Positions 50,598 through 59,327 of a DNA stretch of 64,000 nt are shown here, piece by piece. Under the pieces are notes generated by a model. The model was given only the letters and a program-made list of their open reading frames with translations. It had not been told where the DNA came from and ran no database searches. This DNA is from Chryseobacterium camelliae (GTDB lineage: Bacteria > Bacteroidota > Bacteroidia > Flavobacteriales > Weeksellaceae): NCBI RefSeq assembly GCF_030818575.1, contig NZ_JAUTAL010000001.1:186001-250000 (forward strand), read 5' to 3'. Position 1 is the stretch's first letter, and every line of letters starts with the position of its first letter. A program made the translations under genes and the position numbers.

Positions 50598-51275
50598 CTA
50601 TATTTGATCCTGAGAATCAATCTCCTTAAGCTGTTTTAAGTTCTTATCAAGCTTTTTAACAATGATGCCGTATACCAGCCTGTAATATACCCAGACAATC
50701 AGTACACATAAAGCCGTACTTAAGATAAGTCCTATCAGAAGGCCTGTAAGAGTGGAGTTTTCCAGTTTGATATTCTGTGAATTTAAAATATAGAAGATAA
50801 TAGCTGTAATGATGGACATGAACGAGATCATCAGCACAATATTTGTCAGGATAAAAGCATTAACAGTCTTTTTATACTGGATGATCCTGATGATCAGTTT
50901 TTTCAGGTTTTCTTCAATCCGGATCAGGCGGTAATTGATGTAGAACCTATATACAAAATATGCGGTGACAGCCAGACTGAGGCATTTTACCGTCATGTAA
51001 ATAGTATTGAATGTTTCTTCAAGGCCGGAAGTTCTTTTAATCCCAAGTTTTTCAAGGGTATTAAGGAATCCGTCGGCTTCATTATTTTGAAAAATATAAA
51101 ATAATCCCAGGATACTGAAAAATAAAAATTCTGCCACGCTGATCCAGAAAATATACTTCACATAATTACGTGATTTCCTGTTCAGCATCTGAAGAATCTC
51201 CTGACTGTCGTATTTTTTCTGAACCGGCTGATCTTGCCAGGTCTTTTTAAAACTGTCTAAGTCAAATTCAGGCAT
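50598..51275 (-). CDS. Membrane protein paired with a sigma factor, possible anti-sigma partner
   Basis: The 225-residue protein has a soluble N-terminal part of about 40 residues (MPEFDLDSFKKTWQDQPVQ, YDSQEILQMLNRKSRNYV). Four membrane helices follow (for example IFWISVAEFLFFSILGLFYIF and FILTNIVLMISFMSIITAIIF), then a charged C-terminus. It has no ZAS Cys-His motif, so it is not a classical zinc anti-sigma factor. Its start overlaps the sigma-factor gene by 8 bp, and a short cytoplasmic N-terminus before the helices is compatible with a sigma-binding role. That partner function is inferred from position. Confidence 0.7.
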   Translation of the reverse strand: MPEFDLDSFKKTWQDQPVQKKYDSQEILQMLNRKSRNYVKYIFWISVAEFLFFSILGLFYIFQNNEADGFLNTLEKLGIKRTSGLEETFNTIYMTVKCLSLAVTAYFVYRFYINYRLIRIEENLKKLIIRIIQYKKTVNAFILTNIVLMISFMSIITAIIFYILNSQNIKLENSTLTGLLIGLILSTALCVLIVWVYYRLVYGIIVKKLDKNLKQLKEIDSQDQI

Positions 51276-51759
51276 ACTTTTCCATCTTTTCTTTAAGGGT
51301 TTTCTTTAATCTGTTCATTTTTACTCGTGCATTCACTTCCGTAATCCCAAGGTTTTCTGCAATATCTTTGTACGGCAGATCGTCCAGATACATCATAACG
51401 ATAGCCCTCTCAACATTCGGAAGGGTTTTAATAACGGTATACAAAAGGGAGATCTGCTGCTGTTTATCATCGTCATCTTCTACAAAATCCCGGTGATTAA
51501 TATCAAGCTCATTGGTAGGCAGGCTTTTTGTCTTTTTTCTGAAAAGGGTGATGGCTGTATTCAAGGCAACCCGGTACATCCAGGTGGAAATTTTTGAGTT
51601 TCCTTTGAATGAATCATAGCTTCTCCAGAGTTGCAGGACAATTTCCTGAAAAAGATCTTCCTCATCTTCAAGAGAATTAGTATACAGCCGTGAAACCTTG
51701 ATAATCAATCCCTGATTATCCTTAATAAGCTGTGCAAACTCTTTTTCTTTTGAAGCCAA
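51268..51759 (-). CDS. ECF-type RNA polymerase sigma factor
   Basis: The 163-residue protein is a group 4 (ECF) sigma-70 factor. Region 2 reads DLFQEIVLQLWRSYDSFKG with STWMYRVALNTAI (about residues 34-70). Region 4 has the helix-turn-helix segment MMYLDDLPYKDIAENLGITE followed by VNARVKMNRLKKTLKEKM. The linker between them is Asp/Lys-rich (FVEDDDDKQQ). It overlaps the following membrane protein gene by 8 bp, so the two are made together. The regulon cannot be told. Start: the ATG at 51757-51759. Confidence 0.9.
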   Translation of the reverse strand: MASKEKEFAQLIKDNQGLIIKVSRLYTNSLEDEEDLFQEIVLQLWRSYDSFKGNSKISTWMYRVALNTAITLFRKKTKSLPTNELDINHRDFVEDDDDKQQQISLLYTVIKTLPNVERAIVMMYLDDLPYKDIAENLGITEVNARVKMNRLKKTLKEKMEKYA

Positions 51760-51924
51760 GGCTGGTGTAAATAAATGATGGTACGAAGATAATAATATTG
51801 CAGTAATTAATTAATTTGAAAAGATATTAATTTGAAAATTTGAAAATTTTCAGAAAAAGCTGGTATAAATATGTTTAATTCTCATTTTCAAATTAGCACA
51901 TTGCTGAATTTTCAAATTATCCCG

Positions 51925-51932
51925 TATCTTTG
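51925..51932 (+). promoter_or_regulatory. -7 element TATCTTTG of rnpB
   Basis: A perfect TAnnTTTG, with a TTG at 51901-51903, 21 bp upstream. The RNase P RNA begins 5-6 bases after it, which gives a direct in-window measure of -7 to start spacing. Confidence 0.75.
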
Positions 51933-51937
51933 CATTC

Positions 51938-52257
51938 ACGAGAAAATCGGCCTGTTGATCCCTCTTGCAGGGGTAGGAAAGTCCGGACACCATAGAGCAG
52001 CAAAGCGGATAACATCCGTCACCCGTGAGGGTAGGACAAGTGCAACAGAAAGCAGGTACAGTTCGGCTGTAGTGAAACCAGGTAAACTCTTTGCGGTGCA
52101 ATGGTAAGTATATCGGTTCTTTTCAGCAATGAAAATAGGAGTGGCTCGCTCTGAAAGCCGAGGGGTAATCAGCTCAAGTTTTGCAGTAATGTAAAACGCA
52201 GATAAATAACAGGCACTTCCCAGGAAGTACAGAATCCGGCTTACAGATTTTCTCGTG
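51938..52257 (+). ncRNA. rnpB: RNase P RNA (bacterial type A)
   Basis: This is the catalytic RNA that matures the 5' ends of tRNAs. The ends pair: CACGAGAAAATC at the start with GATTTTCTCGTG at the end (P1). The conserved core near the 5' end reads GAAAGTCCGGAC, and AGAGCAG follows. ACAGAAAGCAGG and CAGAATCCGGCTTAC (3' part of P4) are near the expected places. The length of about 320 bases is normal for Bacteroidota. The promoter lies 5 bp upstream. Reading frames across this RNA on both strands are spurious. Confidence 0.97.
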
Positions 52258-52310
52258 GTTTCTTTTTCGCAGGCCTACATTTTCCCCTTACCGCTTTTAT
52301 TCAATGTATT

Positions 52311-53180
52311 TTACTCACTTTCAAGCTGTTTTTTGGCCTCTTTAAGCTCTGCAGATGCATCTTCGGAAAGTGTAGGATATTTCAGGTTCATCTTTTCCAG
52401 GGTTTCCGTAATGATCTGTACCGCAGCGAGCCGCGACAGCCACTTATTGTCAGCGGGGATCACATACCAGGGTGCGTAGTCTTTTGAGGTTTCATTGATG
52501 GCTGTTTCGTATGCTTCCATATACTGGCCGAATAAGGCACGCTCAGGGAGGTCTGCCGCAGAAAACTTCCAGTTTTTGTTCGGTTCATTGATCCTGTCCA
52601 GAAACCTTTTTTTCTGCTCTTTTTTAGAAACGTTCAGAAAGATCTTAATGATCCTCGTTCCGTTACTGGCAAGGTGCTTTTCAAAATTACGGATGCTTTC
52701 ATACCGGTTGTTCCAGAATTTCTGGTCGAAATCTTTTACGGATTTCCAGGTTTTCTCGTTTAAATTATATTCAGGATGAACTTTGCATACCAGAACACTT
52801 TCGTAATGTGAGCGGTTAAAGATTCCGATCATCCCTTTTTCTGGCAGGGCTAGATAATGGCGCCACAGAAAATCATGCTGATACTCCTTGGGACTGGGTG
52901 TCTTAAAACTTGTCACATGGCATCCCTGTGGGTTTACGCCACCGAAAACATGTTCAATGAGACTGTCTTTACCCGCGGCATCCATGGCCTGTAAGATAAC
53001 CAGCAGCGATTGGCTTCCGTCTGCATATAGCTCTTCCTGAAGTTTCCTTAATTTTTCCTTTTCTGCGGCAAGAAGCTGAACTCCTTGTTCTTTGGTCAGA
53101 TCCCCTTTATATTCTGTAGATGTTTTACTGATTGAGAATTTGTCTTTTACCAGAAAATCATCTGAAAATTGTGTATCCAT
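52311..53180 (-). CDS. Polyphosphate kinase 2 family protein (PPK2)
   Basis: PPK2 enzymes phosphorylate nucleotides (AMP/ADP or GDP) with inorganic polyphosphate. The 289-residue one-domain protein has the Walker A motif in LQAMDAAGKDSLIEHV at about residue 65. The lid segment FNRSHYESVLVCKVHPE and the conserved WKFSAADLPERALF follow. The size and the FKTPSPKEYQHDFLWR segment fit the class III type that can raise AMP or ADP to ATP, but class assignment by eye is tentative. The start is the ATG at 53178-53180. It lies just past rnpB on the opposite strand. Confidence 0.9.
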   Translation of the reverse strand: MDTQFSDDFLVKDKFSISKTSTEYKGDLTKEQGVQLLAAEKEKLRKLQEELYADGSQSLLVILQAMDAAGKDSLIEHVFGGVNPQGCHVTSFKTPSPKEYQHDFLWRHYLALPEKGMIGIFNRSHYESVLVCKVHPEYNLNEKTWKSVKDFDQKFWNNRYESIRNFEKHLASNGTRIIKIFLNVSKKEQKKRFLDRINEPNKNWKFSAADLPERALFGQYMEAYETAINETSKDYAPWYVIPADNKWLSRLAAVQIITETLEKMNLKYPTLSEDASAELKEAKKQLESE

Positions 53181-53257
53181 ATGCCTTGATCTTTTATTTA
53201 TTGTATGATTTGCTTTAAATCAGGTTCCTACATATCCGTCTCTAGACCTAAATATAA

Positions 53258-53289
53258 TAAAAAAAACCGCCTTATTATAGGCGGTTTTT
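53258..53289 (-). terminator. Intrinsic terminator of the DUF1573 gene
   Basis: A 10-bp stem (AAAAACCGCC/GGCGGTTTTT, 8-base loop) followed on the minus strand by a T run. Confidence 0.9.
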
Positions 53290-53308
53290 CTTTTTTCTTT
53301 GGTAAAGA

Positions 53309-53785
53309 TTATTTTTTCGCAGCTACTTTAGCGGCCTTTTTTGCAGCTTTTTCTGCAGCTTTCTGATCTTTAGCGGCTTTTTTCTGCTCTTCAGGAGTCA
53401 GTGGCTTTGGTTCAGGAGCGTTGGCGTCTACTGTACCTTTGATGTAGATTACGCTTCTGCTGTTTGCCGGGTCATTAGAGAATACTTCAATCATTTTGTT
53501 GAATCCTCCGTTAATGGCGGTGTTGTAACCCACTTTTATTTTAGCAGATTTTCCTGGCATGATAGGATCTGTACTGAACTCAGGAGTTGTACATCCACAA
53601 GATGCCTTTACGTTGGAAAGCACTAATGGCTTATCGCCGGTATTCGTTACCGTGAAGTATCGTGTACCGTCAGAACTAGGCTTAATTGTACCGTAATCAA
53701 AAGTAGTTCTGTCGAAAGTGATGGTTTGCGCAGATGCAACAGCAAATGTTCCGAATAGTGCAATACCTGCAATTAATTTTTTCAT
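53309..53785 (-). CDS. DUF1573 secreted protein with a Lys/Ala-rich tail
   Basis: The 158-residue protein has a signal peptide (MKKLIAGIALFGTFAVASAQ) and one DUF1573 (ASPM/SPD-2/Hydin-type Ig-like) domain. The domain shows FDYGTIKPSSDGTRYFTVTN, SCGCTTPEFS with the paired cysteines, and VFSNDPANSRSVIYIKGTV. The C-terminal 30 residues are almost only Ala, Lys and Glu (KAAEKAAKKAAKVAAKK), a highly basic helix that could bind nucleic acid, peptidoglycan or membranes. The function of the family is not known. It is monocistronic, with a strong terminator, and divergent from valS. Confidence 0.88.
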   Translation of the reverse strand: MKKLIAGIALFGTFAVASAQTITFDRTTFDYGTIKPSSDGTRYFTVTNTGDKPLVLSNVKASCGCTTPEFSTDPIMPGKSAKIKVGYNTAINGGFNKMIEVFSNDPANSRSVIYIKGTVDANAPEPKPLTPEEQKKAAKDQKAAEKAAKKAAKVAAKK

Positions 53786-53878
53786 ATTCTTGAATGTTAA
53801 ATATGTTTGTTAGATAAATTTTGAGAAACAAAGTTAAAAATTATTTTAATTCATACTCAAAATTTTTTTTCTTTAAAC

Positions 53879-53886
53879 TATTTTTG
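53879..53886 (+). promoter_or_regulatory. -7 element TATTTTTG of valS
   Basis: A perfect TAnnTTTG. The predicted start near 53892 leaves about 22 bases before the ATG at 53914 and excludes the upstream start at 53821. Confidence 0.55.
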
Positions 53887-53913
53887 CAGATTGTAATTAA
53901 AGAAACAGTATTT

Positions 53914-56536
53914 ATGCAGATTTCAGAAAAGTATAATCCACAGGAAGCAGAACAGAAATGGTACAGTTACTGGCTGGAAAATAAATATTTCCATTCAGAA
54001 CCCAACGATAAGCCGCCTTATACCGTGGTCATCCCTCCGCCTAACGTAACGGGGATCTTGCACATGGGGCATATGCTTAACAATACCATTCAGGATGTAC
54101 TGGTCCGCAGGGCAAGAATGCAGGGCTTCAATGCCTGCTGGGTTCCCGGAACAGATCATGCCTCCATTGCTACTGAAGCCAAAGTGGTTGCCAAACTGAA
54201 ATCGGAAGGGATCAGCAAGTCTGATATTACCCGCGAAGAGTTTTTAAAACATGCCTGGGAGTGGACCGATAAATACGGTGGTACTATCCTTGAGCAGCTG
54301 AAAAAACTGGGATGTTCGTGTGATTGGGACAGAACCCGTTTCACCATGGAGGAAAAGCTTTCTCAGCAGGTAATCAAATCTTTTGTAGATCTGTATAATA
54401 AAGGGTTGATCTACAGAGGTTACAGGATGGTCAACTGGGATCCTGAAGCCAAAACCAATATTTCTGATGAGGAAGTTATCTTTAAAGAACAAAACGGGAA
54501 ACTTTATTTCCTGAAATATAAGATCATCGGTTCAGATGAATTTCTTACCGTTGCAACTACCCGTCCTGAAACTATTTTCGGGGATACTGCGGTATGTATC
54601 AATCCTAATGACGAGCGGTACGCCCACCTGAAAGGGAAAGAAGTTATTGTACCTATCGTTGACAGGGTGATTCCGATTATAGAAGATGAATATGTAGATA
54701 TCGAATTCGGGACAGGGGTGTTGAAAATTACGCCTGCTCACGATACGAATGATTATGAAATCGGGCAGAAGCATGGCCTTCAAATGATCGATGCCCTGGA
54801 TGATGATGGAAATCTGAATGATTACGGCTTACATTACGCCGGAAAAAACAGATTCGATGTAAGAAAACAGATTGCAAAGGAACTGGAAGAAAAGGACCTT
54901 CTGTTGAAGTCAGAAGATTATGTGAATAAAGTAGGGACTTCGGAAAGAACTGGCGCAGTGATTGAGCCTAAGGTATCCGTTCAGTGGTTCCTTAAAATGG
55001 CTGAAATTGCCAAACCTGCCCTGGATGTGGTGATGGACGATGAAGTAAAGCTTTATCCTGAAAAGTTTAAAAATACCTATAAACACTGGATGGAGAACAT
55101 CCGCGACTGGAATATTTCCCGCCAGCTTTGGTGGGGACAGCAGATTCCTGCGTATTACTATGGTGACGGAGAACATGATTTCGTAGTTGCTGAAACTAAA
55201 GAGGAAGCTTTAATCCTGGCAAGAGAAAAGACAGGCAACCATAATCTTTCAGAAGATCAGCTGACACAGGATCAGGACGCTCTGGATACCTGGTTCTCAT
55301 CATGGTTGTGGCCAATGTCTGTATTTGATGGTTTGCTTGATCCTGAAAATAAAGACATCAACTATTATTACCCGACTTCTGATCTGGTTACCGGACCGGA
55401 CATCATTTTCTTCTGGGTAGCTAGGATGATCATGGCCGGACTGGAATACAGGAAGGAAGTTCCGTTTAAAAATGTGTATTTCACAGGAATCGTAAGGAGA
55501 TAAGCAGAGAAGAAAGATGTCAAAATCTTTAGGAAATTCACCGGATCCTTTGGAATTGATGGACAAATACGGAGCAGATGGAGTTCGTGTAGGGATTTTA
55601 CTAAGTTCTGCAGCTGGAAATGACCTTCTTTTTGATGAAGATCTGATGCTTCAGGGAAGAAATTTCATGACGAAGATCTGGAGTGCATTCCGTTTGATCA
55701 ACATGTGGAATCATGAAGATAAACCAGCCAATATAGCAGAAAACCAGGCTATTGAGTGGTTTGGGAATAAACTGAACAAAACCATTGCTGAAATTGAAGA
55801 CCAGTTTGAGAAATTCAGGATTTCTGACGCATTACATCTGGTATATAAACTGATTTGGGACGATTTCTGTGCATGGTACCTGGAAGCCATTAAACCGAAT
55901 TACGGTGAAGGGATTTCAAGGGAAGTATATGATAAGACAATCGAGTTCTTTGAAGAGCTGATGAAGCTGCTGCATCCGTTTATGCCCTTTTTAACTGAAG
56001 AATTATGGCAAACCATTTCGGAAAGGAGTATTGATGAAGCCTTGGTTATTGCACAGCAGAAGAAGGCTGGCGCTTATGATGAAGAGATCATTAAAAACTT
56101 CGAAACCGCATCAGAATTAATTTCAGGGATAAGAAATTACCGTCAGACCAAAGGTATTTCACCAAGGGAAACTGTAGATGTCTATACAAATGCTTCAGAA
56201 TTTGCGAACGAATCTGTTATAAAAAAATTAGCAAATGTTTCAGAAATTCATTTCGGAACAAAGACAGATAAGCCAAGCTTTACATTCCTGGTGGGAGCAA
56301 CGGAAGTATCCATCCCTCTGAGCGAAAACCTGGACCTTGGGGAAGAGAAAAGCAAAACTGAAGAAGAACTGAAATACCTGAAAGGATTCCTGATCTCTGT
56401 TGATAAAAAGCTTTCTAATGAGAAGTTTGTTGCGAATGCAAAACCCGAAGTAGTGGAAACGGAACGCAAAAAACAGAAAGATGCACAGGATAAAATCGCT
56501 ATTCTGGAAGAAAAGCTGAAAAGCCTTCGTAGTTAA
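53914..56536 (+). pseudogene. valS: Valine--tRNA ligase, interrupted by a one-base frameshift
   Basis: ValRS charges tRNA-Val and edits misactivated threonine. The first frame (53914-55503) holds the HIGH motif ([15 protein letters not shown]), the editing domain and [17 protein letters not shown]. It stops right after [11 protein letters not shown]. The second frame (55517-56536) continues with MSKSLGNSPDPLELMDKYGADG and the anticodon-binding and C-terminal coiled-coil regions. Removing one base of the AGGAGA run at 55494-55500 gives [12 protein letters not shown], exactly the family sequence. The whole would be about 873 residues, full length. Because ValRS is essential and the rest looks undamaged, a sequencing error or ribosomal frameshifting is more likely than a dead gene. 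The upstream start at 53821 is rejected because the -7 element lies inside it. Confidence 0.9.
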
Positions 56537-56617
56537 TATACATAACCGGGCAGCAGTAGTTATAGCTTGCGAAAGCTACTAAAGTATATCGCTGAACGTT
56601 TTAGAAAATTAATATAA

Positions 56618-56657
56618 GCAAAGAAGACAGTAGGGATGTCTTCTTTGCAGTTTTTTT
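56618..56657 (+). terminator. Intrinsic terminator of valS
   Basis: A 12-bp perfect stem (GCAAAGAAGACA/TGTCTTCTTTGC, 7-base loop), then AG and seven T. Confidence 0.93.
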
Positions 56658-56784
56658 AGCTGGCCTGAAAAATAATACAACTATTTATTACATAAAAAAC
56701 TTTGATTTTATATGTAATAAATAATTTTTTGAAAAAAGAATAGCATTTAATACTGTTCAGCCTGATATTGGATAAGAATACTAT

Positions 56785-57420
56785 ATGAAACACATAGAAA
56801 ACATAAAAAGATTATTTTCTAGAAACTTTGTTGAAAGCCCTTTGCTGGAGAGCTTTGAAGTAGGAAAAATTTATCTTCCCAGCGGAAAGCTGGTCTCCTG
56901 TGATCCTGTGATTACCAGCGATATGAAACCTTTTACCACAATATTTCCAAAAGGGGACTTTTCTGTCCTGCTGCATAAAGAGAAGGAAAGCAACTGTGTG
57001 GCATATGCCGAAATTGTTTTCAGTACAGAAGAGGTGAAAGAATGGAAAATGGCCACAACCGAAGGTCAGGATGTGGCAGATCTTTCCGGCGAAGAAGTAT
57101 TCGGGTACCCTGTAGAAAGCGGCATGGGGTGTTTTATGGATGTTGATACACAGGATGAGCTCAATAAACTTGAACAAAGGCTTTATCGTAGCAAAGGCGT
57201 GGATTTTATGGGCATCTATGAAGAATTTTTTCATGAGTACTTCTTTGATGAAAATGGGGCGATAGACCAGTATGCTTTCCTGAAACCTTCTGAAGATCAT
57301 CCGGGGACTGTTTTTGCATTTGAAACAGGCTACGGGGAAGGTTTTTATGCCAGTTATATTGGGTATGATGAGCAGGGCAGTCCGGCAAAGATTGTCACGG
57401 AATTCATTGAGATCAGCTAA
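56785..57420 (+). CDS. DUF4241 family protein
   Basis: The 211-residue soluble protein fits DUF4241. Its segments are VGKIYLPSGKLVSCDPVITS, the PFTTIFPKGDFSVLLH strand pair, CVAYAEIVFSTEEVKEWKMA, GYPVESGMGCFMD near the middle and FETGYGEGFYASYIGYDEQG near the end. These proteins are found as single genes in many bacteria and some are proposed immunity proteins of polymorphic toxins, but this one has no toxin gene nearby. The ATG at 56785 is clear. A gene for a PfkB kinase follows 70 bp later. Confidence 0.8.
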   Translation: MKHIENIKRLFSRNFVESPLLESFEVGKIYLPSGKLVSCDPVITSDMKPFTTIFPKGDFSVLLHKEKESNCVAYAEIVFSTEEVKEWKMATTEGQDVADLSGEEVFGYPVESGMGCFMDVDTQDELNKLEQRLYRSKGVDFMGIYEEFFHEYFFDENGAIDQYAFLKPSEDHPGTVFAFETGYGEGFYASYIGYDEQGSPAKIVTEFIEIS

Positions 57421-57490
57421 CTGAAAAACATTCTCGTAACAATAATATTTGTTATACATTTGTGTATAACCATAAACAGTGTAGAGCATA

Positions 57491-58378
57491 ATGAAATTTT
57501 CTGCAGATCAGCCCAAAGTTATTGTGGTAGGAAGTTCTTCTATAGATCTTATATTAGAAACTGAAAAGATTCCGTCAGCTAACGAAACAGTGATGGCCCG
57601 AAGTTCAGAAAGCTATTTTGGGGGGAAAGGAGCTAACCAGGCCGTAGGAACAGCAAGATTGGGAGCAAGCGTATATTTTGTAGGTTGCGTAGGTATGGAT
57701 CCCCTCGGGCAGCAGATCATGAGGAATCTTGTAAATGAAAATGTGAATGTAGGCTTTGTACATGAGACAGACCGTGATGCTACGGGTACAGCCTATGTAA
57801 CTGTGGCGGACGGTGATGCGGTTATTGTAGTTGTCCCTGCTGCCAATCACTGCCTCAGTAATGCTCATGTGGAAGCGGCGGACAAATATTTTCAGACTTC
57901 AGACCTTGTACTTGTGCAGCTGGAGGTGTCGCTTTCAGTCATTGAATACACGATCAGAAAAGCTAAAAAATATGGGAATATGGTGGGCATGTATGCTTCG
58001 CCGGCAGTTCCTCTGAACAAAGAAATTCTGGATCAGATTGATTTTATCGTGGCAAAAAGCAGTGAACTGCATATTATTTTTGGAGAAGAGCAGAGAGAAG
58101 ATATCCTCAAAAAATACTTCAATAAAGTATTTGTACGGGATGATACGAATTCTACAGTATATTTTGACGGGACAGAAATGAAATACTTCCGTCACGACGG
58201 CAATAAAGCCATTTATAAAATGGGGATGGGCGATGCTTTTACGTCGGGCTTTGCCATCGCGCTCTGTCACGGAAATCCTATTGAAGAATGCGTTAAATTC
58301 GGAAATGAAGTATCGGCAAGGGTTTCATGTAAAAAAGGATCCCAGAACGGATTGCCGAGGTTGTCAGATTTCAGGTGA
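57491..58378 (+). CDS. PfkB family carbohydrate kinase, divergent ribokinase-like
   Basis: The 295-residue protein is a ribokinase-like sugar or nucleoside kinase. The N-terminal signature is complete (GGKGANQAVGTARLGASVYF at about residue 39, and GMDPLGQQIMRNL). Two C-terminal features deviate: the N-x-x-E magnesium motif reads Lys189-Ser-Ser-Glu192, and the GAGD motif reads GMGD (residues 245-248) with the catalytic Asp248 kept. The segment that normally gives V-x-x-x-G-x-x-G before that is reduced to VFVRDDTNSTVYFDG. Activity may be altered. It is followed by a terminator and then a hydrolase gene. Confidence 0.85.
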   Translation: MKFSADQPKVIVVGSSSIDLILETEKIPSANETVMARSSESYFGGKGANQAVGTARLGASVYFVGCVGMDPLGQQIMRNLVNENVNVGFVHETDRDATGTAYVTVADGDAVIVVVPAANHCLSNAHVEAADKYFQTSDLVLVQLEVSLSVIEYTIRKAKKYGNMVGMYASPAVPLNKEILDQIDFIVAKSSELHIIFGEEQREDILKKYFNKVFVRDDTNSTVYFDGTEMKYFRHDGNKAIYKMGMGDAFTSGFAIALCHGNPIEECVKFGNEVSARVSCKKGSQNGLPRLSDFR

Positions 58379-58435
58379 TCCATTATTTGCTGCATACAGA
58401 AAAAAGGCCTTGATGCAAAAAAAGAAATAGAAAAT

Positions 58436-58460
58436 GTTCACTTTTACAGTGGACTTTTTT
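58436..58460 (+). terminator. Intrinsic terminator of the PfkB gene
   Basis: A 7-bp stem with one G-T pair (GTTCACT/AGTGGAC, 5-base loop) followed by six T, ending 10 bp before the next start codon at 58470. Confidence 0.75.
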
Positions 58461-58469
58461 ATTTGAACT

Positions 58470-59327
58470 ATGGAAAAGCTGATTCTCAACACTAAAGGTG
58501 AAAATTCTATTGTCGCACATATTTTCGTGCCGGATCAGAGCAATGGAAGCATATTGCTGATCAATTCCGCTACCGGCGTAAAGCAGCAGGTCTATTTTTC
58601 TTTTGCACAGTACATTTCCGATCACGGGTTTACGGTCATTACTTATGACTATTCCGGAATCGGGCTTTCAAAGCCTGAAAATATTAAAAAATGCAGGTCA
58701 TCCATGAGGACCTGGGGAACAGAAGATTATAAAGCCATCACAGATTATATAAAAATCTATTTTCCCGGATACCGGAAATATTTGCTGGGACATTCTGTTG
58801 GAGCTTTGATTATTGGAATGAATGAGGATTCTGCCATGTTTGAAGAATTTGTTTTTGTAGGGGCACAGAATGCGTTTGTCGGGCATTTAAACTGGAGGAC
58901 AAAAGTAGAAGCGTATCTTGGATTTGGAATCGCACAGCCATTCTTTACTGCTTTGATGGGATATTTTCCGGCACAATGGTTCGGATTGGGAGAAAGTTTG
59001 CCGAAAAATTGCGCTTATGACTGGAGAATCTTAATTTTGAACCGGAAATCTACGAGTGCCCTGCTGAAAATGGTACATAATTATTCTGAAAGGCTTACTC
59101 AAAAAACATTTGTAATCCGCGCAGAAGATGACCACTGGCTCACGGATGAAGCTGTAAGCAGTTTGTTGCATGATACATACAGTAATCTACGGCCGGTCAT
59201 CAGACTGATACGGACCTCCGAATCTGAAGCAGGAAAAATAGGGCACATCAATTTTTTCAGGAGCTATAACAGAAAGCTTTGGGCTATTATTTTAAATGAA
59301 TGGATGCATGGAAAACAATCTGATTGA
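58470..59327 (+). CDS. Alpha/beta hydrolase (serine-aminopeptidase/acylglycerol-lipase type)
   Basis: The 285-residue protein has an alpha/beta hydrolase fold. Early segments are SILLINSATGVKQQVYFSF and YDYSGIGLSKP. The nucleophile elbow is GHSVGALIIGMN at about residue 108. The catalytic Asp/His pair may be in RAEDDHWLTDEA and the C-terminal GKIGHINFF. There is no signal peptide. The C-terminus (WAIILNEWMHGKQSD) overlaps the next gene (HD domain) by 20 bp, so the two are translated together. The substrate is unknown. The start at 58470 is 10 bp after the terminator of the PfkB gene. Confidence 0.82.
   Translation: MEKLILNTKGENSIVAHIFVPDQSNGSILLINSATGVKQQVYFSFAQYISDHGFTVITYDYSGIGLSKPENIKKCRSSMRTWGTEDYKAITDYIKIYFPGYRKYLLGHSVGALIIGMNEDSAMFEEFVFVGAQNAFVGHLNWRTKVEAYLGFGIAQPFFTALMGYFPAQWFGLGESLPKNCAYDWRILILNRKSTSALLKMVHNYSERLTQKTFVIRAEDDHWLTDEAVSSLLHDTYSNLRPVIRLIRTSESEAGKIGHINFFRSYNRKLWAIILNEWMHGKQSD

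Noticed and set aside
51850..52107. Open frames of 78-83 codons on both strands near 52 kb
   Set aside because: They overlap the RNase P RNA gene, whose ends and core are clear.
53821..53913. 31-residue N-terminal extension of valS
   Set aside because: It contains the TATTTTTG promoter element, and the family sequence begins at MQISEKYNP.
56812..57489. 225-codon minus-strand frame
   Set aside because: It is antisense to the DUF4241 gene, which has family motifs. The frame's product has no recognisable features.
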